Source: an uncultured Campylobacter sp. (GTDB lineage: Bacteria > Campylobacterota > Campylobacteria > Campylobacterales > Campylobacteraceae). From it: a stretch of 64,000 nt of DNA. The position numbers and the translations under genes were made by a program. A model generated the notes under the pieces. That model saw nothing but the letters and a program-made list of their open reading frames with translations, was not told the origin of the DNA and did not search any database. How positions within the stretch are numbered: position 1 is the first letter of the stretch; the number at the start of each line of letters is the position of its first letter. Shown piece after piece: positions 15,815 to 25,255 of the stretch. The DNA lies in the NCBI RefSeq assembly GCF_938045625.1, contig NZ_CALIAV010000046.1, forward strand, positions 1 to 64,000. Direction: 5' to 3'.

Positions 15815-17692
15815 ATGGCAAAAGTAATAGGTATAGACCTAGGAACGACGAATTCATGCGTGAGCGTGTATGAGCGAGGCGAAAGCAAAGTAATCCCGAA
15901 CAAAGAGGGTAAAAACACGACTCCTTCGGTCGTGGCGTTTACTGATAAGGGCGAAATTTTAGTAGGCGACAGCGCAAAACGCCAAGCCGTCACAAACCCT
16001 GAAAAAACCATCTACTCTATAAAAAGAATAATGGGTCTAATGAGCAACGAGAAAAATGCACAAGAGGCCAAATCTCGCCTGCCGTACCACATCGTAGATA
16101 GAAACGGCGCGTGCGCTATCGAGATCGCGGGCAAGGTCTACACTCCGCAAGAAATCTCTGCAAAAGTACTCATAAAGCTAAAAGAGGATGCGGAAAGCTA
16201 CCTGGGCGAAACCGTCGTGGACGCCGTCATCACCGTACCTGCGTACTTTAACGACAGCCAAAGAAAAGCGACTAAAGAGGCGGGAACTATCGCCGGACTA
16301 AACGTGCTTCGCATCATAAATGAGCCTACTGCGGCGGCTCTTGCTTACGGTCTAGATAAAAAAGAGGCCGAAAAGATCATGGTTTACGACCTAGGCGGCG
16401 GTACGTTTGACGTTACGGTGCTAGAAACCGGCGATAGCGTGGTCGAGGTTTTGGCTACGGGCGGTAACGCGTTTCTCGGCGGCGATGATTTCGATAACCG
16501 CCTAATCGACTGGCTAACGAGCGAATTTAAAAGCGACTCGGGTATCGATCTAAAAACCGACGTGATGGCTATGCAGCGTCTAAAAGAGGCTGCCGAAACA
16601 GCTAAAAAAGAGCTAAGCTCGGCTCAAGAAACGACGATAAATTTACCGTTCATCACAGCTGACGCTACTGGTCCAAAACACCTCACAAAGACGCTAACTA
16701 GGGCAAAATTTGAAGGCATGATAGAGGATCTAGTCGCTCAAACGATCACCAAGATAAACGAGGTCGTAAAAGATGCCGGACTGGACAAAAAAGATATAAA
16801 AGAAATCGTCATGGTGGGCGGCTCGACGCGCGTGCCTTTAGTTCAAGAAGAGGTCAAAAAAGCATTTGGTAAAGAGCTAAATAAAAGCGTAAATCCGGAC
16901 GAGGTCGTAGCTATCGGCGCGGCGATCCAAGGCGCCGTCATCAAAGGCGACGTGAAGGACGTGTTGCTCCTAGACGTCACTCCGCTAAGCCTAGGTATCG
17001 AGACTCTAGGCGGCGTGATGACGAAAATCATCGAAAAAGGCACGACTATCCCGGTTAAGAAAAATCAGGTATTTTCAACTGCCGAGGATAACCAAAGCGC
17101 CGTCACGATCCACGTACTACAAGGCGAGCGCGAATTTGCCCGCGATAACAAGTCTTTGGGTCAGTTTAACCTAGAGGGCATCCCTGCCGCTCCTCGCGGA
17201 GTACCGCAGATCGAAGTAGAGTTTGACATCGACGCCAACGGCATCCTAACGGTTTCAGCCAAAGACAAAGCCACCGGCAAAGCCCAAAACATCACGATCT
17301 CAGGCTCAAGCGGTCTAAGTGAGGACGAGATCAACAACATGGTCAAAGATGCCGAGCTACACAAAGAGGACGACAAAAAGCGCAAAGACGCAGTCGAGGC
17401 TCGTAACCAAGCCGACGCGCTAGCGCACCAAACGCAAAAGAGCCTTGACGAGCTAGGCGAGAAAATCCCAGCCGAGGACAAAGAGCGTATCCAAAAGGCG
17501 CTGGACGAGCTAAAAGAGACGCTAAAAGACGAAAACGCTAGCAAAGAGCAGATCGATGCGAAGGTCAAAACTCTAAGCGAAGCCAGCCACAAGCTAGCCG
17601 AAGCGATGTATAAAAAAGACGGCGCCGCGGGCGAGCAAGCAAACGGCGGCAAGAAAAAAGACGACGACGTCATAGACGCCGAAGTCGAGTAA
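15815..17692 (+). CDS. dnaK: Chaperone protein DnaK (Hsp70)
   Basis: The 625-residue Hsp70 chaperone. The ATPase domain (1-380) shows GIDLGTTNSCVSVY at the N-terminus, VYDLGGGTFDVTVL near 195 and the VGGSTRVP motif near 333. A DVTPLSLGIETLGG hinge leads into the substrate-binding domain, and a charged lid ends in DDDVIDAEVE, close to the conserved EEVD-like bacterial tail. AAAAGGA precedes the ATG. Two terminators follow. The opposite strand has a long open frame across the C-terminal half, a known artefact of dnaK codon use. Confidence 0.98.
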   Translation: MAKVIGIDLGTTNSCVSVYERGESKVIPNKEGKNTTPSVVAFTDKGEILVGDSAKRQAVTNPEKTIYSIKRIMGLMSNEKNAQEAKSRLPYHIVDRNGACAIEIAGKVYTPQEISAKVLIKLKEDAESYLGETVVDAVITVPAYFNDSQRKATKEAGTIAGLNVLRIINEPTAAALAYGLDKKEAEKIMVYDLGGGTFDVTVLETGDSVVEVLATGGNAFLGGDDFDNRLIDWLTSEFKSDSGIDLKTDVMAMQRLKEAAETAKKELSSAQETTINLPFITADATGPKHLTKTLTRAKFEGMIEDLVAQTITKINEVVKDAGLDKKDIKEIVMVGGSTRVPLVQEEVKKAFGKELNKSVNPDEVVAIGAAIQGAVIKGDVKDVLLLDVTPLSLGIETLGGVMTKIIEKGTTIPVKKNQVFSTAEDNQSAVTIHVLQGEREFARDNKSLGQFNLEGIPAAPRGVPQIEVEFDIDANGILTVSAKDKATGKAQNITISGSSGLSEDEINNMVKDAELHKEDDKKRKDAVEARNQADALAHQTQKSLDELGEKIPAEDKERIQKALDELKETLKDENASKEQIDAKVKTLSEASHKLAEAMYKKDGAAGEQANGGKKKDDDVIDAEVE

Positions 17693-17698
17693 AATTTA

Positions 17699-17798
17699 GC
17701 CCTTGTTTTGGCAAGGGCTTTAAACTCAAATTTAAGGTTTTAGCGTTTTTACGCGCCCTTAAATTTGCCCCGCCCGTTAAATTTAACGGGCGGTTTTT
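17699..17798 (+). terminator. Two terminators after dnaK
   Basis: The first hairpin pairs GCCCTTG (17699-17705) with CAAGGGC (17712-17718) and runs into TTT. The second is a perfect 24-base palindrome at 17770-17793 (CCGCCCGTTAAA and its complement) followed by TTTTT. The second is strong and probably the main end of the heat-shock operon. Confidence 0.85.
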
Positions 17799-17988
17799 AT
17801 AAATCTCTCAATTCATTATCTCAAATTTACCAAATCCAAATTTGACTCCGTGTAGTTTTTTGTTCGCTTATTTTGCAAATTTGCCGCTTCGTCTGTAGAT
17901 TAAATTTGACCCTCTTCCGCGCAATCCTTAATCAAAATCATCCAATTGGACGACTGATTTAAATATAATCAAACAAAAAAGGTCTTAA

Positions 17989-18420
17989 ATGTATCTATTT
18001 TTCCTGATCGTTCATATTTTGAGCGCCGTAGCCTTTGTCGGTTACGTATTTTTCGACGTTTGCATATTTCCATTTGCTAAAAAGCATATCGACGAGGATA
18101 CGCTCGCTCGCGTCAAAAAAGCCTACACCAAAGGCAGCGCAAAGGTGTTTGGCACTGCGTTTTTGCTGCTGATCATCAGCGGCGTTTATATGGCAAAGGA
18201 TTATCTTGGCGGCGAGAACGGATGGCTCGGTAGCTCGTTTCAAATTTTACTCGCGACCAAGATCGGCGTGCTAGGGTTAATGTGCCTAATCACGGCGATA
18301 TCGCTCTTTTACGTCTATAAGCTAAAAAAGCCCGATCCATTCGGCAAATACTCGCATATCATCGCCCTTGTTTTGTGCGTCATAATGATAATCCTAGCAA
18401 AGGTAATGTGGAGGGTTTAG
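17989..18420 (+). CDS. CopD-like four-helix membrane protein
   Basis: A 143-residue integral membrane protein with four predicted helices, at about 2-24, 49-71, 85-107 and 118-140. Histidines near helix ends (His9, His121) and the overall layout resemble the CopD/PF05425-type domain seen in copper-resistance and DUF2269-like proteins, but no copper-binding cluster is present, so the role is open. A TATAAT at 17964-17969 and an AAAAGG binding site precede the ATG. It stands alone on the plus strand, convergent with the next lipoprotein gene. I see nothing in 17799-17963. Confidence 0.7.
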   Translation: MYLFFLIVHILSAVAFVGYVFFDVCIFPFAKKHIDEDTLARVKKAYTKGSAKVFGTAFLLLIISGVYMAKDYLGGENGWLGSSFQILLATKIGVLGLMCLITAISLFYVYKLKKPDPFGKYSHIIALVLCVIMIILAKVMWRV

Positions 18421-18480
18421 GCAAAATTCAGAAAGACTAACGCTCTAAATTTTACCTTTTTATTGAATTTAGTTTAAATT

Positions 18481-18885
18481 CTACTTCTCACCGCAGTCAA
18501 ATATCTGCGCGCGTACGCGGTAGCTGTTTACATAAACGCTATTTTGCGGGCATCTAACCAACCTGCCTTGTTCGCCATAGCAAAGTGCCTGTTCATTTAA
18601 TATATAAAGAGTTATGCGCTTGCCAGTGCCTGCAACAGCAACAGCTTCGTTTCTAAGATCATTAAGTGCCCCTTTTCTAACCTGTTCCAAAGTTGCTGCA
18701 GCGTATCCGGTCGCATCGTCGCTACCCTCGGCTTCGCCCAAAACTCTACAGTTATACGGCGTATCGCGAACCTCAGTTATTCCACGAGCATTTACATCCA
18801 GCGGCTTTGGCAAAAACATAGGCGCGCCGCATCCGCCAAGCAGCAAACCAGCCGCAAAAACTACGGCTAAATTTGATATTTTCAT
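18481..18885 (-). CDS. DUF4156-type lipoprotein
   Basis: A 134-residue lipoprotein with a signal peptide and lipobox LLLGGC (Cys19). The mature part contains NCRVLGEAEG, a long helix with TLEQVRKGALNDLRNEA and then AVAGTGKR, the pattern of DUF4156 proteins. Paired cysteines (NCR, LCYGEQ, RCPQ and the final DCG) probably form disulphides in the periplasm. The function is unknown. AGGAGA lies before the ATG. The stretch 18886-19063 shows nothing recognisable. Confidence 0.78.
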   Translation of the reverse strand: MKISNLAVVFAAGLLLGGCGAPMFLPKPLDVNARGITEVRDTPYNCRVLGEAEGSDDATGYAAATLEQVRKGALNDLRNEAVAVAGTGKRITLYILNEQALCYGEQGRLVRCPQNSVYVNSYRVRAQIFDCGEK

Positions 18886-19063
18886 CTTCTCTCCTTAAAA
18901 TAAATTTTATAAGTATTATATTTCAAAAAGAAGAAAAATACAAGGTAAATTTGGCTTAAATTTAAGAATTGTAATAATTCTTTCTAAATGTCTTTTGATG
19001 AGTTTTAAGAGGATAAATTTTACGGCAACTTTTTTGTCAAAATCGAAGTAGGAAGCAAAAGAG

Positions 19064-19094
19064 TTTTAGCCGCCAAGGAACGTAGCGGCTAAAA
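19064..19094 (-). terminator. Hairpin terminator after flaC
   Basis: TTTTAGCCGC (19064-19073) and GCGGCTAAAA (19085-19094) form a perfect 10-base stem with an 11-base loop, 18 bases beyond the flaC stop. On the minus strand it is followed by CTCTTTTGC, a modest T tract. It can work in both directions. Confidence 0.65.
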
Positions 19095-19111
19095 TATAAA
19101 AGCAGTTAAAT

Positions 19112-19870
19112 TTAACCCAAAAGCCTATTAAACTGGCTTTGCAAGCTTGCGGTATTGTGCGCTTGCGCGAGGATCGCGGCGTTTGCTTGCAGGTCGTTTT
19201 GCTTAAAGGCGCTTAGATTTTTAGCGATGTCGTTATTTTGCAGCTGCGACTCGCTTTGTCTTAGCGCGACGTTTTTGGCTAGGCTTGCGTTGATACCCGA
19301 GATTATGCCGTTTTGTGCCGCACCGATCTCGCCTCGCAGAGCGTTTACACTACCGATAAATTTACTCACGCTCTCGCCGTTACTTACGTCTATACCGCTA
19401 AAATCGGGCGCATTTAAATTTACGCTCGCCGTACCGTTGCCGGTTAGGAAGCTCATCTGCCCTCCAAATACGTTCTTGCCGTTAAAGCTAGCCTGCTGCG
19501 TGCTCTCTTTCATCGCGCCCACGAGCGCATCCGCCTCGCTTTTTATCATCTTTTGCTGGTCGGCGTTTAGGATGTCGCCGTTATACCTGACCGATAGCTC
19601 GCCGATACGGTCGGCGCTTTGCGTGATATTTGCTAGCGCGGAGTCTGCGATCTGTAGGATGCCGATAGCGTCGTTTGCGTTTGCGACGCCCTGCTCTAGC
19701 GTGGAGCTTTGAGAGCGCAAAGAGTCCGCGATAGCAAGATTTGCACTGTCGATACCGCTTAGAGCACGCTGTGCGGAGATGTTATTTAGGGCTTTTGCGC
19801 TGTTATTTTGAGCTTGTTCTAGGTACTGATTGCTTAGGCTTGAGTTTGCGGAAAAATTTCCCAGTTTCAT
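19112..19870 (-). CDS. flaC: FlaC-like secreted flagellin homologue
   Basis: A 252-residue flagellin-like protein with both terminal helical regions but almost no variable central domain. The N-terminus has ANSSLSNQYLEQAQNNSAKALNNISAQRALSG and the C-terminus ends FNRLLG; both match flagellin D0/D1 heptad regions. C. jejuni FlaC (about 249 residues) is secreted through the flagellar apparatus rather than assembled into the filament, and length and build fit it. The ATG at 19870 with AAAGGAG is preferred over an upstream in-frame start that would place the promoter inside the gene. No other flagellin gene is in the window. Confidence 0.88.
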   Translation of the reverse strand: MKLGNFSANSSLSNQYLEQAQNNSAKALNNISAQRALSGIDSANLAIADSLRSQSSTLEQGVANANDAIGILQIADSALANITQSADRIGELSVRYNGDILNADQQKMIKSEADALVGAMKESTQQASFNGKNVFGGQMSFLTGNGTASVNLNAPDFSGIDVSNGESVSKFIGSVNALRGEIGAAQNGIISGINASLAKNVALRQSESQLQNNDIAKNLSAFKQNDLQANAAILAQAHNTASLQSQFNRLLG

Positions 19871-19923
19871 TTGCACTCCTTTTAAATTTGACTCGATTTT
19901 AGCGAAAATTTGATTAAAATTTG

Positions 19924-19950
19924 CTATCGGCGAGTACAGCGTCAAATTTG
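19924..19950 (-). promoter_or_regulatory. Sigma28 (FliA)-type promoter of flaC
   Basis: On the minus strand a CAAATTTG box is followed after 11 bases by GCCGATAG, matching the sigma28 consensus TAAAGTTT-N11-GCCGATAA at 5 and 7 of 8 positions. The predicted start gives a leader of about 45 bases with AAAGGAG. This would tie flaC to the late flagellar class. Confidence 0.65.
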
Positions 19951-19966
19951 AGCGTTTTAAGCAAAT

Positions 19967-21502
19967 TTACCGTCTAAATTTTACTTTGCCTCGAGGTTTT
20001 GTCGCGACTTCGTTTTCCACCGCTTTTGCGCGGCTTTTATACTCATAGGCTTTGCCCGCGATCGCAGCCAAAATCGCAACCCCTAAAAATATCCAAAGAT
20101 AATACCTCTCCTCGCCGTCATAACTAGTAACCGCTTCAAAAACTAGCTCGCCTTGCGCCGGTATGAGCCGCTCATCTTTTATCATCTTGCGGATATCCTC
20201 GCTGCTCAGATTTTTACCGCGCGGATCATACGGCCGCGTCAGGATCTCTATGGCGGCAGTATCTGCGATCTCGTAGACGCTAGAGTCTATGAGCTGCCCC
20301 GTCCCAAGCGCGTCAAAATAGTAAATTTTATCGCCGTTTGCATAAACAGCGCCGTATACGCCGTTACGCACAAGGCCTATTTTACGCCACTGCTCGCTGG
20401 TTTCAAGCCTAAAAAGCTCGGTATGGCGCGAGCCCAAATGCCTGCCGCTTTTATTTCTGTGCCATACTTCGCGGCTTTGCACAAAATAAGTGTGAGCGCC
20501 GCTAATAAAAACGCTACCCGCAAGCGGCGAAATATCACCCGCAAAAGGATCGTCCGCCGCGCGTTTTAGCTCGCCGCTTTCGCCGCCGCTATGACGCTGC
20601 CAAAAATAAATCCCGCACTTGCCGCGAAAAAGTAGATGATAAGCGTGCGCGCCGGAGACGCCAAAGGGTAGCGAATAAGGCGCAAATTCGGGTGCAAACT
20701 CGTGCTCGTCCGCATAAACTACGCCGCTAGCGGGTTCCAAAAGATAGTGCACGCCGTTAAAATACGCCGCCTCGTGTAGCCCAGGGGTAAATTTTACCTC
20801 AAGACGCGAGCTTTTAAAATATACGTTTCGCCCGTCCGTGACGTAAAAATCGCTAGCTCGTCCGCGCGCGTCTAGCACGTATCTTAGCCCCCTGGCGTCT
20901 GCACCCTCTAACTGCTTACCCTCAAAATATACCTTGCCGCCTTCGCCGCCCAAAGCCGCTTTTTCCGCCGCGAAACCGAAATCTAAAATAGGGTCTAAAT
21001 TTACGCTAGAAACGCGCTGGGTCTTATAGATATAGCTTTGCGGTTTATCAGCACCAAATATCGCGTACGCCATAGTTTGAACCATCTCGGCAAAGGCTCC
21101 TAGTTCGTAGTTTCTCTCGCCTACGTCGCTACAAAAATAGCCAATCTCGCCGTCCGTAAAGTATCCATTGCCAATCGCCATAGTGCGAGCCGGATCTAGC
21201 CCGGTCATCGCGAGATTGCCGCAGTAGACGGCGTTTTCGCCCATGCCGACGTTTCGGCCGCGGTAACCCTCAGACGCGAAAACCCTAAATTTATCCGCCC
21301 GCACGCCCTTTAGCTCAAATTTGCCTCCGCTTGGGATGAGCGCGTAAATTTTACCCTGCGGCGTAGCGTAAAATTCGCTGTTACCTATCTGAGTAAAATC
21401 ATTCTCCTCCTCATAGCTAGCGACATAAACCATGAAAAATACCGTAAAAAGCACAGCAAAAAGCGCGAATAAGCAAAGTAGTATAAATTTTTTATCTTTC
21501 AA
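19967..21502 (-). CDS. DKNYY-like membrane-anchored hypothetical protein
   Basis: A 511-residue protein with an N-terminal membrane helix (about 7-28), a large extracytoplasmic part and a second helix (about 470-488) before a short basic cytoplasmic tail. The outer part has beta-rich units such as LEGADARGLRYVLDARG then YVTDGRNVYFKSSRLE, recalling DKNYY repeats (PF13644), although the repeats are loose. Two cysteines in YCGN and YFCSDVG may pair. The function is unknown. It follows the next gene upstream at a 46-base distance, so the two may be cotranscribed. The alternative is a lineage-specific envelope protein. Confidence 0.6.
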   Translation of the reverse strand: MKDKKFILLCLFALFAVLFTVFFMVYVASYEEENDFTQIGNSEFYATPQGKIYALIPSGGKFELKGVRADKFRVFASEGYRGRNVGMGENAVYCGNLAMTGLDPARTMAIGNGYFTDGEIGYFCSDVGERNYELGAFAEMVQTMAYAIFGADKPQSYIYKTQRVSSVNLDPILDFGFAAEKAALGGEGGKVYFEGKQLEGADARGLRYVLDARGRASDFYVTDGRNVYFKSSRLEVKFTPGLHEAAYFNGVHYLLEPASGVVYADEHEFAPEFAPYSLPFGVSGAHAYHLLFRGKCGIYFWQRHSGGESGELKRAADDPFAGDISPLAGSVFISGAHTYFVQSREVWHRNKSGRHLGSRHTELFRLETSEQWRKIGLVRNGVYGAVYANGDKIYYFDALGTGQLIDSSVYEIADTAAIEILTRPYDPRGKNLSSEDIRKMIKDERLIPAQGELVFEAVTSYDGEERYYLWIFLGVAILAAIAGKAYEYKSRAKAVENEVATKPRGKVKFRR

Positions 21503-21548
21503 AGTGCCGCCTATTTTTAGAAGCTCTGATGTTTATCGAGCTCAAATT

Positions 21549-21995
21549 TTACGCAAAATGCCTCAAAATTTTAAATTTTCCTATCGCATGGTAAGCTAGC
21601 GACCAAACGAGGAAGCAAATGCAAATAAGCCGAATAATATCGGTAAAATCGCGAATCTCAAATCTGCCCGTAATTAAAGAAAAAATCGCTCCGCCCGCGA
21701 TACAAAGAGCAAGAAGCGTCAGCGAGATAAAAACCGTAATGTTTATAATTTTTGCCGTCATGCTCTTGTTTTCGCTATTTTTAGCCAGGGTTTCAAGCAG
21801 GGTTATTCTATTTATAAAGCCGTCTCTTTCGTACTCTACGCGCACGAGGTCGCCCTGTTCCAGACTAAAATCAGCAGAAAAAACGCCGCTAAATTTAATC
21901 CCATCCAGCTCAAAACTAGCGCCGATAAACTCGTCTCGCTTAATAGTGCGTAAATTTAGAGCGCTAACCCTGCCTGTTTTAGTTAATTTTTTCAA
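21549..21995 (-). CDS. Hypothetical two-helix membrane protein
   Basis: A 148-residue protein. Residues 1-70 form a soluble beta-rich domain (ASFELDGIKFSGVFSADF, then LVRVEYERDGF) that looks like a small barrel. Two membrane helices follow at about 82-105 and 119-138, ending in a short basic tail. I do not recognise the family. It overlaps the ABC-F gene by 4 bases (the ATG lies within its last codons) and precedes the DKNYY-like gene, so all three may form one transcript. Confidence 0.65.
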   Translation of the reverse strand: MKKLTKTGRVSALNLRTIKRDEFIGASFELDGIKFSGVFSADFSLEQGDLVRVEYERDGFINRITLLETLAKNSENKSMTAKIINITVFISLTLLALCIAGGAIFSLITGRFEIRDFTDIIRLICICFLVWSLAYHAIGKFKILRHFA

Positions 21996-23932
21996 ATTTG
22001 CTCCAAATTTTCGGCGATTTCTAAGACCTCAAAATATTCGTTCTCTAACGTTTCAAGCTCGCTTTTAGCCGCTTCTAGGTCGTTATAAAGCGCGGTTAGA
22101 CCGATTTGCTGATAGATTTTTGGATCGCTAAGGCCGGCGTTTAGCTCTTTTATCTTAGCTTCCAGCACGGCGATTTTTTCGGGATGCGAGGATAAAATTT
22201 GCGTTTGCTTGTAGCTTAGCTTCGCGCCGGTTTTGCTCTTTTGTTTTTGTGCTTGCTCGGCTTCGCTTGCTAGGCTCGCTTCAAATTTACCAAGCTCGTT
22301 TAGCTCGTCTTCTAGCTCGAGATAAACGCTGTACTCTTGATGTAGCACCTCGATCGCCGTGCCCTCAAATGCCCAGAGTTTGTGCGCGATCTTATCGACG
22401 AAGTATCGGTCGTGACTCACGATGATTATGGCGCCTTCAAAGCTTTGCAGGTAGTCCTCAAGTATGTTGATAGTTGCGATATCCAGGTCGTTTGTCGGCT
22501 CGTCAAGCACAAGCACGTCGTACTCCTTGCTAAAAAGCAGCGCGAGCGCCACGCGGTTTTTTTCGCCGCCGCTTAGCACGCCGATGGGTTTATCGAGGAA
22601 TTCTTTCGGGAATAGGAAATTTTTAAGGTAGCCGTAAACGTGCATATTTCGCCCTCGCACCATGACATGATCGCCGCCGCTTGGGCAAAAGGTCTCGATG
22701 AGGCTTTTATCGTCATCTAGTGCGCTTCGAGACTGATCAAAGTATCCTACTCGCACCTCGCCTCGCTTGATCTCGCCGCTACTAGGCTTTTCAAGCCCGA
22801 GTAAAATTTTAATAAGAGTGCTTTTGCCGCTACCGTTTCGTCCGACTATCGCGATACGCTCGCCTTGCAATACTCTAGCGTTAAAATCGCTAAAAAGTTG
22901 CTTGCCGCCGATGTTTTTGCTTAATTGCTTGATCTCAAAGAGCATTTTTTTGCGGTTTACGCTTTGCGTTTGGTTAAAATTTTTACTCGCGCGCTCAAGC
23001 TCGAGCCTAACGCGGCGTATCACGCCCGGATTTTTCTTCGCCTCCTCGCGCATGGCTAGCACTCGCTCTTTGCGCCCTTCATTGCGTTTTAGACGCGCTT
23101 TGACACCTCTGCGTAGCCACTCCTCCTCGGCTTTTAGTTGTTTTAGCAACGTCTCGTGAGATTTGGCTAGGCTGGCTAGGATTTCCTCTTTTTTAGCTAG
23201 ATAGTTTGCATAACCGCCGTCAAATGACGCCAGCGCGCCCTCCTCGATCTCGACGCTTCTAGTTGCTAGCGCGTCGATAAAGTAGCGATCGTGCGAGATA
23301 AAAACTATAGTCTGGCGCGAGCTTTTTAGCATATCCTCTAAAAATCTCACCATATAAACATCAAGGTGGTTCGTAGGCTCGTCAAGCAGCAAAATATCGG
23401 GCTTTTTAAGTATCAGCGCACCCAGAGCCACGCGGCGTATCTCGCCACCGCTGAGGCTTGCGACAGCGCGGTTTTCGTACTCTTTTAGCTTAAACTCCTC
23501 CAGCACGCGCTCGATCTTGCGCTCGATCTGCCAGCCGTCTTTCGCCTCGATAAATTTGATTAGTTCGTCTTGCCTCGCATTTAGCTCTTTGTTATGCGGA
23601 TCGCGGCCGAGCGCTTCTAGTACCGTGGCATACTCGTCGCGCGCATCAAATATCTCTTTTAGCTCCAAATTTAGCGCGTCTTTTACCGTCGCCGCATCGT
23701 CAAATTTGGGATTTTGCGCGAGCATTTCTACTTTTACGCCGCCTTGCAGTATACGCCTGCCGCTATCAGGCTCTAGCGAGCCTGCGACTAGCTTCATCAG
23801 CGTACTTTTGCCGCTACCGTTTTTGCCGATGATAGCGATACGCTCGCGCTCGTTTACGCTGAGGCTTATTTTGTTTAAAATTTCATTCGGACCGAATTTT
23901 TTACTAACGTCGATAAGGTCGATTAGAGCCAC
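21992..23932 (-). CDS. ABC-F family ATPase (Uup/EttA type)
   Basis: A 646-residue soluble protein with two ABC domains and no membrane helices. Walker A motifs read GKNGSGKST near 37 and GRNGSGKST near 355; the ABC signatures are SLSGGEIRR and LSGGEKNR, each followed by a Walker B with LLDEPTNHLD and VLDEPTNDLD. A charged linker (about 240-310) joins them, and the C-terminus (about 545-640) is a coiled coil as in Uup. ABC-F proteins act on the ribosome or, for Uup, on DNA excision and ribosome processing. The C-terminal coiled coil favours Uup. No drug-resistance role is implied. Confidence 0.9.
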   Translation of the reverse strand: MALIDLIDVSKKFGPNEILNKISLSVNERERIAIIGKNGSGKSTLMKLVAGSLEPDSGRRILQGGVKVEMLAQNPKFDDAATVKDALNLELKEIFDARDEYATVLEALGRDPHNKELNARQDELIKFIEAKDGWQIERKIERVLEEFKLKEYENRAVASLSGGEIRRVALGALILKKPDILLLDEPTNHLDVYMVRFLEDMLKSSRQTIVFISHDRYFIDALATRSVEIEEGALASFDGGYANYLAKKEEILASLAKSHETLLKQLKAEEEWLRRGVKARLKRNEGRKERVLAMREEAKKNPGVIRRVRLELERASKNFNQTQSVNRKKMLFEIKQLSKNIGGKQLFSDFNARVLQGERIAIVGRNGSGKSTLIKILLGLEKPSSGEIKRGEVRVGYFDQSRSALDDDKSLIETFCPSGGDHVMVRGRNMHVYGYLKNFLFPKEFLDKPIGVLSGGEKNRVALALLFSKEYDVLVLDEPTNDLDIATINILEDYLQSFEGAIIIVSHDRYFVDKIAHKLWAFEGTAIEVLHQEYSVYLELEDELNELGKFEASLASEAEQAQKQKSKTGAKLSYKQTQILSSHPEKIAVLEAKIKELNAGLSDPKIYQQIGLTALYNDLEAAKSELETLENEYFEVLEIAENLEQI

Positions 23933-23941
23933 GCGCGAGCC

Positions 23942-25255
23942 TTAAAACGAGATATGCATGCTAAGAGCGGTGATACAAAGTGTAAGCGCCATCGGTACGT
24001 ATATATATCTGCCCGTAAAATACCAAAACGCGCCTTGCTTTTTTGCCGCGCCAGTGTTGATCTCATCCATGATCTCCTCTTTTTTGATGACCCAAAACCA
24101 CGACACCGCGCCGATCACCGCGCCGATAGGGATGATATAGATCGAGACAAAGTCCATCCACGGTCCCCAGCTAGTTATGGCTTCCATATTTACGCCGATG
24201 CCAAAGCATATTATGCAAAGCGCGATCAGCACGACGCCGCGCTTTAGGCTAGGAAATTTGTGCATTATCGACTCGGCGACTGCTTCGAACATATTTTGCA
24301 GCGAGGTCACGCCGCCAAAAATTACCGCCGTAAATAAAATAATCGCGAAAATTTGACCGCCCGGCATGTCTTGTAAAATTTTAGGCAGCGTTACGAAAAG
24401 TAACCCAGGTCCCGCCGCAGGATCCATGCCGTAAGCAAATACCGCAGGCAGCATAACTAGCGCCGCCGTCATCGCCGCGATCGTGTCAAAGATCGCCGTC
24501 TTTTGCGCGCTATCGACGACGTCCTCGTCCTTTGATAGATATGCGCCGTAAACGATCATACCAGAACCCGTGATAGATAGTGAGAAAAAGGCCTGACCCA
24601 TCGCCGCAACCCACACCATAGGATCTGCGAGCTTGCCCCAGTCGCTGTGAAAGACGAATTTATACCCGCCAAACGCCCCGTCTAAAAACGCCACTCTGAT
24701 AGCGAGGATAAAAAATAGCACGAAAAAAAGCGGCATCATGATTTTGTTTGTCTTTTCGATACTGTGCGCGCCGAAAAATAGCGTAAATAGCGTGCCTGCA
24801 ACGACGATAAAGTGAAACGGCACGACCGAGTAGGACGAAAGCGCAAAGGACTCAAACCAAGTGTTCGTATCTACCGTCATCAGCGAGCCCGTGATCGCCT
24901 GAAATAGAGCCTTTAAAACGTATGCGATGATGACAGCGTAGCCGATAGCGATACACATCGAGCCCGCTAGCGGTATCCAGCCTAAAATTTTACCGAACGT
25001 ACCCCAGTTTCGGCTCTTCCACGCGTATTCGTATGAGCCTAGCGTACCGGTTTTAGCACGTCTGCCGATAGCGTACTCAGCAGAAAGCCCGACGTAGGAA
25101 AATATCGCGATAAAAAACAGATAAACGAGCAAAAACGCGCCGCCGCCGTTCGTACCGACCTTATAAGGAAACCCCCAGACGTTGGCCATACCGATAGCCG
25201 AGCCCACGCAAGCGATGATAAACGCCCAGCGTGACGTGAAATTTGTTTTGTGCAT
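23942..25255 (-). CDS. Sodium:neurotransmitter symporter-family (NSS) transporter
   Basis: A 437-residue NSS transporter with about eleven membrane helices, the common bacterial number. The first helix has the sodium-site signature GSAIGMANVWGFPY and continues with the NGGGAF stretch; helix 6 has QAFFSLSITGSGMIVYGAYL. Substrate is probably an amino acid but cannot be read. I chose the ATG at 25255 (MHKTNF), which removes a ten-residue extension starting at a TTG. It lies 9 bases after the ABC-F gene's start side on the same strand and is divergent from the MATE gene. Confidence 0.9.
   Translation of the reverse strand: MHKTNFTSRWAFIIACVGSAIGMANVWGFPYKVGTNGGGAFLLVYLFFIAIFSYVGLSAEYAIGRRAKTGTLGSYEYAWKSRNWGTFGKILGWIPLAGSMCIAIGYAVIIAYVLKALFQAITGSLMTVDTNTWFESFALSSYSVVPFHFIVVAGTLFTLFFGAHSIEKTNKIMMPLFFVLFFILAIRVAFLDGAFGGYKFVFHSDWGKLADPMVWVAAMGQAFFSLSITGSGMIVYGAYLSKDEDVVDSAQKTAIFDTIAAMTAALVMLPAVFAYGMDPAAGPGLLFVTLPKILQDMPGGQIFAIILFTAVIFGGVTSLQNMFEAVAESIMHKFPSLKRGVVLIALCIICFGIGVNMEAITSWGPWMDFVSIYIIPIGAVIGAVSWFWVIKKEEIMDEINTGAAKKQGAFWYFTGRYIYVPMALTLCITALSMHISF

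Noticed and set aside
17161..17673. Long open frame on the minus strand across the C-terminal part of dnaK
   Set aside because: Antisense frames in dnaK are a well-known effect of its codon use. The product is serine-rich and featureless, with no binding site.
19871..19945. Upstream extension of flaC by 25 codons
   Set aside because: It would include the ribosome binding site and part of the sigma28 promoter; flagellin N-termini start like the ATG at 19870.
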